Assembly: GCF_902168175.1 (NCBI RefSeq) | Contig: NZ_CABHOU010000021.1 | Span: 167,804 to 231,803 of the forward strand | Source of the DNA: an uncultured Chitinophaga sp. | GTDB lineage: Bacteria > Bacteroidota > Bacteroidia > Chitinophagales > Chitinophagaceae | Reading direction: 5' to 3' | Length of the DNA: 64,000 nt | Part shown: positions 26,001 through 33,810 of the stretch, piece by piece | Layout of the letters: every line of letters starts with the position of its first letter | Numbering within the stretch: the stretch's first letter is position 1 | Translations under genes and position numbers: made by a program | Notes under the pieces: generated by a model | What the model saw: the letters and a program-made list of their open reading frames with translations, nothing else | Databases searched by the model: none | What the model was told of the DNA's origin: nothing

Positions 26001-26686
26001 GATAACCGGGGATCGATTTTCTGGTACCCGTTCACCACGACTTCCTGTATGTCGCTTACCTGCGGGTCCATTTTAATTTGCAGTAACGAATTGTTGGTGG
26101 TCAGCGCTTTGTACGCGTAGGTTTTCATGCCGATCAGGGAAAAGCTCACCGTTTCTTTTTCATTTACCATTAACATGAATAGTCCGTCCGCGCCGGTAGT
26201 GGTCATCTCCTGCGACTCCAGCCCGCGGATGCTTACACCCGCGAGCGGATCGCCCTTTTCATCGGCAACACGGCCGCGCACTACCACTGTTAACTTACTA
26301 CCGGGAGCAATGGTCTCCTCCTTCTTTTCATAAATAAGAATACCACCCATCTCCTCGGCAAACTGCAAGCCCGTGTTAGATAACAGTTGTTGCAGAAACT
26401 CGCGGAGCGTAACTTCTGTAACGTTGATGGTAACCGGCTGCTGACGGCCGACTAACTCACTGTTGTAAGTAAACCGCACCTTCGTCTGACTACGCACCTG
26501 TTTCAGCACATTACTTATAGACGCCTTATTAGCCCTGAAGGTGATTTTCTGGGAAAGCACTCCTCCGTTTTGCCCGAAACCGTTGCCTGCAGCCAGCAAA
26601 AAGCCGAGCAGCAATACAAATCTTAATAACGGGGCATGGAACATCCTGTCTTTCCGCAGAAAGATTAAACCCATACGTTTCATCAT
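23048..26686 (-). CDS. SusC/RagA TonB-dependent outer-membrane transporter (locus 1)
   Basis: 1212-aa TonB-dependent transporter. Order: signal sequence (about 15-37), STN secretin/TonB short domain about 48-122 (ITFRANKASISNVLKQVRSQ ... QLLSNTGLQFAEEMGGILI), CarboxypepD_reg-like beta domain about 132-210 (VVVRGRVADEKGDPLAGVSI), TonB-box region SDIQEVVVNGYQ, plug domain with RDAAATAIYGTRAANGVIVV, then a long 22-strand barrel ending RQYVLSITAGF. The STN domain marks it as a signal-transducing transporter that contacts the FecR anti-sigma factor upstream. No hairpin lies in the 62-nt gap to fecR. Confidence 0.96.
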   Translation of the reverse strand: MMKRMGLIFLRKDRMFHAPLLRFVLLLGFLLAAGNGFGQNGGVLSQKITFRANKASISNVLKQVRSQTKVRFTYNSELVGRQQPVTINVTEVTLREFLQQLLSNTGLQFAEEMGGILIYEKKEETIAPGSKLTVVVRGRVADEKGDPLAGVSIRGLESQEMTTTGADGLFMLMVNEKETVSFSLIGMKTYAYKALTTNNSLLQIKMDPQVSDIQEVVVNGYQKIDPRLSTGSYLKLTAAEILQPGAPSIDRMLQGKVPGLMILNTSGGANAKPTMRIRGTSTIMGNAAPLLVIDGMIRPDPAKINPAQLTNIMNDAASSNFDMLGNAFSGLNPFDIESVNFLRDAAATAIYGTRAANGVIVVTTKRGKAGNTQITYNANASFQSRPSYRNLELMNSKERILLTKQLIDDNVLFLATTSGFDEEYSYAGLLRAMYGRRITEDEFYQKVGELETKNTDWFGELFRNQISTQHSLSMSGGIGKTTYYLSANYGANNGAAKLDGNKKYGANLNIRTEVGKRITLDVSLASNVLNTTGYYGTVNPLTYALQTTRTIDADQMYPIGRQAALGTSTADLTQYPNLYYFNMNNEIAHSENNAAQRSTTLNVSLDYKIGKGWYFRNLSSIIYDNMNGFTAADEQTTAMSQIRSWAYGDTPTPFQFQVSKLPAGGIAQMTTQSNRTWSTRNSLDYSRSLFKDRDQLNFTLGNEIQSHFSESFLSIQPGYFPERGKVFYATDLSRRELSKTRLLEELNNTVSYYATAAYSLMNRYVLSGTIRSDGSNRFGQYSKSKFLPNYVISGRWNTEAEKWFPTNGPLSGMQVRVSWGTQGNLVEDVGPDLVATYEEQGNATSISVVPLLRIKSLPYPDLRWEKTYQLNVGTTLAFFNNRVRLGFEYYDKKSVDVLENVKIPYEYGQNMMYRNGSELYNKGVEAMLNMDLIRKRTTTLSVTLNTSRNLNRKDENNVSDDYYSLFTGAGSLAGRPVSGFYSYVFKGLNHNSGLPMFDKLDRATKTTDPNEFLVYSGQRQPKASVTMIPTFRYKSFTVNMLVYVSLGSTKRLNTPFVQTNSTNNVPAPFANVGKAYLDRWRKPGDEAHTNTPVLIDRVPMSEYLQIPYYAGETVYGYSYDITVNPMTAYASSDYFAVKNNYLRCNYINLGYNVPGKRLMGSGIKNLVAGFTVNNPFVIANSRLKGQDPEIDGVGTTALPITRQYVLSITAGF

Positions 26687-26748
26687 ATACGAATGCTGAT
26701 TTTTAGTAGTTACTCGTGCAAATTTTGGTTGAGAGTTTCCTCTGTTTA

Positions 26749-27876
26749 TTATTGATTCTTCCCGCCGGACAGCTTACTGATCTGTACCGTTTTGTTATGC
26801 ACACTAAAGCTGATATTGCCTAAGCCTTTTTGAATAAGTTCCAGCGCATCCTGCAGGTCTGCGGGCCGGCGCAAATCCAGCGTAAGTTTTAGCGATTTCA
26901 GTGATGTATCTGTAAATTCGATATTATAATCATAGTTGCGGGCCAGGTAGCGGCTGATATCCAGCAGCGTGGCGTCTTCAAAAAAGAGGTCGCCGTCTTT
27001 CCAGGCCGTGTAAATATGCGTGTCTACTGTTTGTTTACCCAGCAGTCCGCCACTATAACTGGTTTGTTCACCGGGATTGAGCAACTGCTGTTGTTCATCT
27101 GCTGCCACCAGCAGACGTCCTGAAGTGAGTGTTGTAGTAATAGCTTCCTCAAATGTGTTTACATTGAAAGAGGTGCCTAATACTTTGAGGGCATTATTGC
27201 CTGCGTGTACAATGAACGGTCGCGAAGCATTGGCTGTTACGTCAAAAAACGCCTCCCCTTCTACGTATACCTCGCGGGTTTTGCCTGCAAAAACCGCCGG
27301 GTAACTCAGTCGCGTATCGGAGTTGAGCCATACCTGCGTTCCATCCGCCAGTTTCAGGCTAAACTGAAGGCCCCTTGGCACATCCAGCGTATCCATCGTA
27401 ACTACCGGCCCATCGGCTTTGCCGCCCGCATAGGCCAGCGATGTGCTGCCAGCCTGAATCGTGGCCTCGTTGCCATGCTGTATCGTTTGTGACGCTCCGC
27501 CTAAAGTGATACTGCGGCCATCGCCCAGTTTCAGCTTTACTTTGCCCGAAGGCCTCGCGTTGGCGAGTTGCACCGGTTGTGTACCTTGTTTCGCAGGCTG
27601 CATCATCCAGATGCCCGCACCAATGGCCACTGCTACAACTGCCGCAGCAGCCAGCTTAGTCATCCGCACCACACGTCCTTTTCTCCTTTGTGCATCAAAT
27701 CGCTGCCAACCGTCTTCTACAGAAACGCCCGGCTGGGCCATGCGAGCTTTCATTTCCCGCGCAGCGGCCACTATACGTAACTCTTCTTCTGTTAAATCCG
27801 CAAGGGGCCTTTGCCCGTCTAGCAGATCTGTCAGCTTATCCCAATCAATATTTTTATCGTCGTTATTCTCAAGCAT
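26749..27876 (-). CDS. FecR-type anti-sigma factor (locus 1)
   Basis: Single-pass inner-membrane regulator, 375 aa. The N-terminal cytoplasmic region (1-75) binds the sigma factor. Then a helix about 78-98 (KLAAAAVVAVAIGAGIWMM), a FecR domain (DVPRGLQFSLKLADGTQVWL, SDTRLSYPAVF, EVYVEGEAFFDVTANASRPF), and a DUF4974 C-terminal STN-contacting domain (LKLTLDLRRPADLQDALELI). It overlaps the sigma-factor gene by 8 nt, so translation is coupled. It relays substrate occupancy of the SusC transporter to the sigma factor. Confidence 0.95.
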   Translation of the reverse strand: MLENNDDKNIDWDKLTDLLDGQRPLADLTEEELRIVAAAREMKARMAQPGVSVEDGWQRFDAQRRKGRVVRMTKLAAAAVVAVAIGAGIWMMQPAKQGTQPVQLANARPSGKVKLKLGDGRSITLGGASQTIQHGNEATIQAGSTSLAYAGGKADGPVVTMDTLDVPRGLQFSLKLADGTQVWLNSDTRLSYPAVFAGKTREVYVEGEAFFDVTANASRPFIVHAGNNALKVLGTSFNVNTFEEAITTTLTSGRLLVAADEQQQLLNPGEQTSYSGGLLGKQTVDTHIYTAWKDGDLFFEDATLLDISRYLARNYDYNIEFTDTSLKSLKLTLDLRRPADLQDALELIQKGLGNISFSVHNKTVQISKLSGGKNQ

Positions 27877-28486
27877 AAAAAAAACAAATTAGGGGAGCTA
27901 ACAATTTGATCATCCAACCACATTCGCTGCGCAAAAACTGCAGAGCAAGTTTGATTTGCGTTTTCACGGTGTTGATGGAAATACCCAGGTTGGCGGCGAT
28001 ATCTTTATAGCGGAGGCCTTCCTGGCTGCTCATCAAAAAGATCTTACGACGCTGCTCCGGCAACCTGGAAACGGCTGCCCATAGTGCGGCGTTGCGCGAA
28101 TCCTGTTCGTCTCCTTCCTCCTGCGGAAAATATCCGGTCAGCTTTTCAATTACCGTCAGTTCTTCCAGCTGTACCTTCCCAGACTTCTCGAGGTAACTGA
28201 GCGAAGCATTCTTCACGGCACGTACGGCATAACTTTTAAAATCGTGTGTAATATTGATATCATTTCGCTTATTCCAGCAGTACAGGAAAAAGTCCTGCAC
28301 GATGTCGCGCGCAGCGTTATTATCCTCCACGATATAAAATGCCACCGTGCACAATAACATATAATGAACCCTGAATTGTTCCTCAAAGGAAACAACCTCA
28401 CTTGATCTTGGTTGATGCATAAGTGCCTTTGTGCTGTGTTTCTCAGCTGTACAAAGTATGAAATATTCCGGATTTATTACGTTCAT
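27869..28486 (-). CDS. ECF sigma-70 factor (locus 1)
   Basis: Extracytoplasmic-function sigma factor with region 2 (VVSFEEQFRVHYMLLCTVAF, DNNAARDIVQDFFLYCWNKR) and region 4 (SRLPEQRRKIFLMSSQEGLR, YKDIAANLGISINTVKTQIK), 205 aa from the first ATG. An internal ATG at 28420 (MHQPRSSEVVSFEE) gives 183 aa, closer to normal ECF length; the first 22 residues look unstructured, so the true start may be 28420. It ends inside fecR. Expected to transcribe the SusCD genes of the same locus when FecR is signalled. Confidence 0.93.
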   Translation of the reverse strand: MNVINPEYFILCTAEKHSTKALMHQPRSSEVVSFEEQFRVHYMLLCTVAFYIVEDNNAARDIVQDFFLYCWNKRNDINITHDFKSYAVRAVKNASLSYLEKSGKVQLEELTVIEKLTGYFPQEEGDEQDSRNAALWAAVSRLPEQRRKIFLMSSQEGLRYKDIAANLGISINTVKTQIKLALQFLRSECGWMIKLLAPLICFFYA

Positions 28487-28585
28487 CGGCTATCCGCTGG
28501 CTATGCACATGAGTGCTGACAATTACCTGATAATTTTCTACATATTATTCCACATGACAATCCGTCGTTCTACCTGGTTGTTAAA

Positions 28586-28626
28586 CAACAGGCGGAAAAA
28601 GGTGAAAAAAGGGTGAAGGGGAATGG
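28586..28626 (-). repeat. Dispersed ~40-bp element, copy B (upstream of ECF sigma, locus 1)
   Basis: caacaggcggaaaaaggtg followed by aaaaaagggtgaaggggaatgg; aligns with 20634-20673 at about 33 of 40 positions. It lies about 100 nt upstream of the sigma-factor start in the same orientation as copy A. The rest of the 312-bp gap 28487-28798 holds only the TlpA-STN terminator. Confidence 0.6.
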
Positions 28627-28740
28627 GTGTTTTTTTCAAAAAAATCTACTTTTTTTCTCAAACTAACTATGGACAAGGGTTTTTAATGATCACACCAACG
28701 TCGGAATAGGGCAGAAATGGCTTTAAACGCATATATGCCC

Positions 28741-28774
28741 AAAAAAGGGCCGACCATTGCTTCCTGGTCAGCCC
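28741..28774 (-). terminator. Terminator of the TlpA-STN fusion gene
   Basis: On the minus strand: gggctgacca / tggtcggccc, a 10-bp stem (one G-U), loop of 8, then TTTTTT. Confidence 0.88.
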
Positions 28775-28798
28775 CAAACCTATTTTTCTAACACTACG

Positions 28799-29989
28799 TT
28801 ACTTATACCGCAAATAATAAACCTTCTGCTTCTGCATATCGCGCTTAGCCGTAATTCCCATCGGGGCCAACGACTCCCGTAACTTAGCAAGGTCATTAGT
28901 GAATATCGTCAGATTGAACTTCCGGCTGTGGAATCGTTCGCCATTCTTAATGACGACCAGCCCGGGAAACGGCTCCTGCAATGGTGTAACCATAGCCGAA
29001 AGGGGCTGATTTTCCAGCGAAACAACGCCATCGCCTTCACTCATCTTACTGAGCTCCGCCTGAGGGTCAGCGAGGTTGGTTAACAGTTTAGTTGTATCCG
29101 TTACTTCTAATGTTAATACTTCTAACAGACTGTCGCGGGTCTCCCACTTTAGTTCGAAATTCTTCATCAGGGTGTCCAGTACGTGGGAGGCCTCTGTTTT
29201 CGTTATGCTTTTGTAACAATAGGAGATGTACGAGTTGGCTATAGCGGTTGGTAATACTACCTGTATATTGCTCAACTTCATCAGTTGGGCAAAAACCTGT
29301 TGGGTATTGATGCCCACCCTGGTTTCATTATATAACTCACCTGGACGTATATAAAAACTACTAGCACCATATGGAACGCTTTCCAGTGGCCCAACACTGA
29401 AATACTCTTTAATATCCGCATTATTCTGCACGGCCTGGAATGCGACTTTTAAAGAATCATAGATGGGTGTAGTGCGAACGGCCAGATCGTCTGAGGGAGG
29501 TGCAACTACCTCTTTACGGGCCAGGAAGTCGGCTACCATGCCCTCCGTAAGTTCATAGGCAGCTCCTGCCCACTGCACCTCCATGCGATCGTCTACGAGT
29601 GCACAGAAGGGAATGAACTGGATACCGAAATTGTCGAATGTTTTGCCGGTGGTATCGGAAACTACGGCAGTGGTAAATGTTACTTTGCTGAGCAGCTTTT
29701 TCACTTTGACCTCATTTTCATCGGTGAGGGAAAGGAAACGCAGGCGCTTATCCTGCTTGTAATGATCCGCAATCTCATTGAAGTGTGGCACCCCGGCAAT
29801 ACATGGCGCACACCAGGTAGCCCAGAAATCAATGACCAGGAACTTCCCCTTAAGGTTTTTGTCGGCCGGCACATTGCTGATCCAGTGGGTGATATTGAGC
29901 GGGAGTGCGGTTTCCCCGGCTTTGATCTGGGAGAACGATTGAAAATAGGTTAGTATGCTTAACAACAGGATGGTAATCTTTCTTATCAT
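28799..29989 (-). CDS. TlpA thioredoxin fused to an STN-like or DUF3738-like C-terminal region
   Basis: 396-aa exported protein. Signal peptide (ITILLLSILTYFQSFSQ), then at once a TlpA thioredoxin domain (about 25-165) with VIDFWATWCAPCIAGVPHFN (CxxC) and an IQFIPFCALVDDRMEV cis-Pro loop. The C-terminal 230 residues are not thioredoxin. One part (LMKLSNIQVVLPTAIANSYI ... ASHVLDTLMKNFELKWETRD) resembles STN/secretin-type repeats, and the end (VSLENQPLSAMVTPLQEPFP, FTNDLAKLRESLAPMGITAK) resembles DUF3738-type units. This domain order is unusual. It has its own terminator and is separated from locus 1, so co-regulation is unclear. Confidence 0.78.
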   Translation of the reverse strand: MIRKITILLLSILTYFQSFSQIKAGETALPLNITHWISNVPADKNLKGKFLVIDFWATWCAPCIAGVPHFNEIADHYKQDKRLRFLSLTDENEVKVKKLLSKVTFTTAVVSDTTGKTFDNFGIQFIPFCALVDDRMEVQWAGAAYELTEGMVADFLARKEVVAPPSDDLAVRTTPIYDSLKVAFQAVQNNADIKEYFSVGPLESVPYGASSFYIRPGELYNETRVGINTQQVFAQLMKLSNIQVVLPTAIANSYISYCYKSITKTEASHVLDTLMKNFELKWETRDSLLEVLTLEVTDTTKLLTNLADPQAELSKMSEGDGVVSLENQPLSAMVTPLQEPFPGLVVIKNGERFHSRKFNLTIFTNDLAKLRESLAPMGITAKRDMQKQKVYYLRYK

Positions 29990-30010
29990 GGTGATTATTT
30001 AGGACAACAA

Positions 30011-30029
30011 TCTACGAATTACTCGTAGA
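30011..30029. promoter_or_regulatory. Inverted repeat in a divergent intergenic region, possible operator
   Basis: tctacga-attac-tcgtaga: perfect 7-bp arms, 5-nt spacer, 22 nt before the TlpA-STN start and within the region shared with the rightward membrane-protein gene. A partial half site ttacgag is seen near 30056. Confidence 0.4.
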
Positions 30030-30216
30030 TATTATATCAAAATAATTGTGCCTGTTACGAGTATGAGTAAACGAACTGTTGGGCAGTCCAACTTATACGC
30101 ATGAATTTGTATCTCCAATTAATTTCATTATTTTGATTATGCCCCACCGGTAAGCAATGTTGATGTATCCGGCTTTTTGTACCAGTAAATTAGTTTTATC
30201 AACTTTTCTTTATATC

Positions 30217-30948
30217 ATGGAAGCAGTTAAAACATCCCCAATTAAAAAAATGACTTTCGACAAGTCGGGTTATTTCTTCATCGCGCTACTTATACTGGCT
30301 TTTTTAGGCTTCTGGCAATCTTACTTTTCGAAGTTCGTCACCGGAATAAATGACACCTCTTTCTATTTCCATTTTCATGCGGTGATGATGGTGCTATGGG
30401 TTTCTCTGCTGATCATCCAGCCGATATTGGTCCGTAACAAGAAGCTGCATCTTCACAAGCGGCTTGGTAAACTTTCTTATATTTTGATGCCCGTGATGTT
30501 GTTATCGGTATTGCTGATACTGCACAGCGCTTTGAACGCGGTGCCCCCGGATAAAATAAGTTTCGATATGATGCTTTTTCCTTTCAGGGATTTTTGGTTG
30601 TTGATCATCGCATTTGTTATAGCGATCAGGTATCGCCAAAATGTCCAGATTCACGCACGGGCCATGATCATTACTGGCCTGGTGTTTATAGAGCCTGCGC
30701 TGTTCCGTTTTTTTAACCATATGATATTCAAAGATATGGGACCTGTAGCTGCTTTCGCTGCCATGTTCCTTATTTTATCTTTGCTCACAACCCTGGTTGT
30801 TCTTGAAAGGAAACAAAAAAGCGGAAGATGGTTATTTCCTTCATTCCTGGTGATCGACATCATTGTGTATTCCATCCTGATCTTCGAAATCCCTTTAACG
30901 TTCTTAGATCCGGTTGCAAGGTGGTTTGCAGCATTGCCCTTGACTTAA
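30217..30948 (+). CDS. Seven-helix-like membrane protein of unknown function
   Basis: 243-aa polytopic membrane protein. The frame is open from 30157, but the ATG at 30217 (MEAVKTSPIKKMTFDKSGYF) gives the natural cytoplasmic N-terminus. Helices near 18-38, 48-72 (FHFHAVMMVLWVSLLIIQPI), 85-105, 118-138, 152-172, 178-198 and 205-228. Conserved-looking His residues FHFHAVMM and KKLHLHKRLGK at the ends of helix 2 recall haem- or quinone-binding membrane families such as DUF2306, but the match is weak. A promoter-like TTG (30079-30081), 20 nt, TGAATTTG lies upstream. Convergent with the glycosidase gene. Confidence 0.7.
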   Translation: MEAVKTSPIKKMTFDKSGYFFIALLILAFLGFWQSYFSKFVTGINDTSFYFHFHAVMMVLWVSLLIIQPILVRNKKLHLHKRLGKLSYILMPVMLLSVLLILHSALNAVPPDKISFDMMLFPFRDFWLLIIAFVIAIRYRQNVQIHARAMIITGLVFIEPALFRFFNHMIFKDMGPVAAFAAMFLILSLLTTLVVLERKQKSGRWLFPSFLVIDIIVYSILIFEIPLTFLDPVARWFAALPLT

Positions 30949-31003
30949 TATCGCATATATAGAGGAGAGGCTGACCCCTCACGATACAGCCTTCCATCTA
31001 TTG

Positions 31004-33757
31004 TTATAACTGTGAAATTACCAATGTCCCGGTTTCATTCGTCGCAGGTAACGTGATCTCCAACATTCCTTTACCCATACTTTTTACCACGACAGGCTTA
31101 CCGTTAAACCGTGCTTTGTACGCAAACGAAGGGTCCATTACCGCCAGCATCGCACGTTTGTGCGGCGGCGTTGCCTGGTCGAATGAAATGTTTGCATTGT
31201 AAGATGTAAAACCTTCGTTGAACGACTGCTCGTTGATCCATATCTCGAAACCGGGGGTGATTGTGCCTATTTTGTAATAGGCGGCAAACCAGGCCAGCAC
31301 TGGGGTGGACAATCCGGAGAACTGGTGCCAGCCAGCGCCCCTGCCGGAAGCGGCTAGGAAATGTTCGAAGGTGTAGTAGGACGCGTCTGTTTCTGTTTTA
31401 TATACGTCGAGGCCTTTGACGGCTACTTTGCCGGCCAGGTCGGCTTTATCCATGTCGAGCATGGTTTTCCAGACGAACCATTGGTGGGGCATCCATACGG
31501 AGCCGTTCCAGTAACCATCGGTGCGGTAGTAGGGGGCGGATTGATCTACTACGGAAATGCCGGAGGGGCTCCACATATGGGTGGATGAAAATATCTTATC
31601 TGTCAGTGTTTGCTGCTGAGCAGGTGTACATATGCCTGATACTAACGGGTACGCGCCATCGAGGCCCATGTTGAAGTTGGCACCTGATACGGGGTCTTTG
31701 AAAAATCCGGCAGCCCGCCCGGCACTGTCGTGCTGAACATAGGAATAATAACCAGCCTCCCCGTCCCACGAATACTTTTGCAACGCGGCGCCCAGCCTGC
31801 TGATATCTCCGTCATATGTTCTAATGTCTGACGCCTTGCCCAGCGCACGTGCAGCCATTCTCAGTATCTTGGCCACCCGTATGGCGTGGGCGGTGGTGAT
31901 TACAGGTGTTACCTGTTTTTGGAGCCCCTTGTTATGCACGCCCACCTGCGGAGGATAGTCATCCCATCCACCGGAATTATAGAAGTAATCCCAGGTTTTT
32001 AACAGGCCGGAGGATAAAGTATTGGTGGAAGAACTCCCATGACGGCCTACCAGGAATTCATAGTATTGTTTAAGTCGGGGATAGAAGTAACTGAGCAACT
32101 CCTTCGACTGTGTTTTATTCCAAAGCTCCAGGAACGCGTACATCTGCACTGGTACGGGTGAGCCGTGATGAACGAATGCGGACTGACTACCAGGCGGTGT
32201 TAGATAGGCATTGATGCAATCGACTGCCAGCTCAGGATTTACCTGTGAAAGACCGAGCGCAATAAAGCCAAGGTCCCAGGTGTACAGGCTGTTCCACCAC
32301 TTGCCGGGTGTAAAATGGCGGATGTATTGGTTTTGTGTATACACCGGGTATACTACATTCGATAGTAAGGTGCTTTTAAGCATGTTCTGGCTGAAAAGAT
32401 ATTGCTCCCCTGCGGCCAGTATTCCCTGTTCCTTTTGCACGGTATCGTTCAGCTGTGCGGCGAAATGTGTTTTTAACGGAGTGTTTTGTTTCAGAACGGT
32501 CAGTACCTGTTCACGCGCGCCGCTGCTGAGCAGGGCGGTACATGTTTGCGAGGAGAACGGCGCTAATTCTACCGGACGGATAAACACGTTGGCATAATCT
32601 CCTCTCCCATTGCCATTCAGCACTTTGGCCACATGGTTATGGGTTTCATTCCGTAAAAAGATATCCAGTTCATCATTCTTTATGCTGCGCACCTTGAATG
32701 GCTCCGCGTCCCAGGTAATACCGTAATACGATGGAACGTCCTGGTATTTCAGCAGCAGTTGACGGGCAGCGGGGTTTTCTTCGGTGGCAGGTGTTTTAAG
32801 CATGGGCGCTGGCGCGATGGTGAAGGGATGGGCCGACTGGTCGCCTGTAATCACAAACCCGTTCAACAATAAACCGCCACCACCGAGGGACGTAAGACTT
32901 AAACGTTGCCGATCAACACCAGTCACCTCAAATGGAACATCCAGCACGGCAAGTGTATCGCTTTGTTTGAAAGTTATTTTCTGGTTTACCAGCCCGGAAA
33001 GCTGCACCGCAGATGCCGACGCGTTCTTCAGGTTATAAACAAAAAGCAGCCTGCCCTTTTTCATACCTGTAGGGATACGCACATCATAATCGATCTTATC
33101 ACCTGCCCGCCTGCCAAAATCCTTCCCAACTCCACGGCCGTTAATAAGGCCTGCACTGCGCACTTCTCCGCGCATCCATCCATCGTAAACAAGATCGGTA
33201 TCGGGTTGCCTGAGCGCATACGAAATGTTGCGGTAATCCACTGCATTGTACCATGTAGTCCCTTCGCCATACGTCAACTTCCGCTCCCCATAGTTATCGG
33301 GGTATTCAATTGATGCAATAAGATTGAGCGAAAGATTCTGTGGCAATGCGGTATTATTGACACAACGCATGGAAACCAGTACCGACGATGTATCTACCAG
33401 CGTGTAAGTAACGTCGGTGTATACCTGGTCTTTCCACTCCAGCTCATAGCGATAGGTAATCGTACGCAGGTCGCGCTGCACGTTCCAGGGAAAGTACTGC
33501 GATTCGAAACGTACGTTGGGTACAAGGAGTTTGTTGCGATAATAGCCTGGCAACACAGAAAAGTCGAAGCGCATACCGCTTCTTATATCAGGGATGTGAG
33601 AAATGCCTGCGTACTTTTTGGAATATGGGCCCCAGGAAGGTAGGCGAAGATCGTGACTGCCATTCAATTTGGCGGTATCGGGAACTTTTAACTGTGCATG
33701 AATATCAATCGTAAGTAAAAGTGCCAGGCAGAGGCTTAACCGTGCTATTATCGTCAT
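31004..33757 (-). CDS. Secreted GH63-like (alpha/alpha)6 glycoside hydrolase
   Basis: 917-aa exported enzyme with signal peptide (LSLCLALLLTIDIHAQ). Residues to about 440 form beta-sandwich-type domains. From about 455 an (alpha/alpha)6-barrel follows, of the GH63/MGH1 type: FTPGKWWNSLYTWDLGFIAL, NPELAVDCINAYLTPPG, SGGWDDYPPQ, MGLDGAYPLVSGI, and YWNGSVWMPHQWFVWKTM near the C-terminus. The WDLGF and GGWDDYP blocks carry the usual acidic catalytic candidates. Such enzymes hydrolyse alpha-glucosidic or alpha-mannosidic linkages, but the exact substrate cannot be told. It follows SusD of locus 2 across a strong hairpin, so it belongs to that glycan-use locus. Confidence 0.85.
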   Translation of the reverse strand: MTIIARLSLCLALLLTIDIHAQLKVPDTAKLNGSHDLRLPSWGPYSKKYAGISHIPDIRSGMRFDFSVLPGYYRNKLLVPNVRFESQYFPWNVQRDLRTITYRYELEWKDQVYTDVTYTLVDTSSVLVSMRCVNNTALPQNLSLNLIASIEYPDNYGERKLTYGEGTTWYNAVDYRNISYALRQPDTDLVYDGWMRGEVRSAGLINGRGVGKDFGRRAGDKIDYDVRIPTGMKKGRLLFVYNLKNASASAVQLSGLVNQKITFKQSDTLAVLDVPFEVTGVDRQRLSLTSLGGGGLLLNGFVITGDQSAHPFTIAPAPMLKTPATEENPAARQLLLKYQDVPSYYGITWDAEPFKVRSIKNDELDIFLRNETHNHVAKVLNGNGRGDYANVFIRPVELAPFSSQTCTALLSSGAREQVLTVLKQNTPLKTHFAAQLNDTVQKEQGILAAGEQYLFSQNMLKSTLLSNVVYPVYTQNQYIRHFTPGKWWNSLYTWDLGFIALGLSQVNPELAVDCINAYLTPPGSQSAFVHHGSPVPVQMYAFLELWNKTQSKELLSYFYPRLKQYYEFLVGRHGSSSTNTLSSGLLKTWDYFYNSGGWDDYPPQVGVHNKGLQKQVTPVITTAHAIRVAKILRMAARALGKASDIRTYDGDISRLGAALQKYSWDGEAGYYSYVQHDSAGRAAGFFKDPVSGANFNMGLDGAYPLVSGICTPAQQQTLTDKIFSSTHMWSPSGISVVDQSAPYYRTDGYWNGSVWMPHQWFVWKTMLDMDKADLAGKVAVKGLDVYKTETDASYYTFEHFLAASGRGAGWHQFSGLSTPVLAWFAAYYKIGTITPGFEIWINEQSFNEGFTSYNANISFDQATPPHKRAMLAVMDPSFAYKARFNGKPVVVKSMGKGMLEITLPATNETGTLVISQL

Positions 33758-33773
33758 AGTGAAAGGTTGATTA

Positions 33774-33804
33774 AATGCCTGCCAGCTTCATACTGGCAGG
33801 CATT
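33774..33804 (-). terminator. Intergenic hairpin between susD and the glycosidase (attenuator-like)
   Basis: 12-bp perfect stem aatgcctgccag / ctggcaggcatt, loop of 7, with only a short TTTAAT after it on the minus strand. It is likely a partial terminator or mRNA-stabilising 3' structure that lowers glycosidase expression relative to SusCD. Confidence 0.65.
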
Positions 33805-33810
33805 CGGTAT

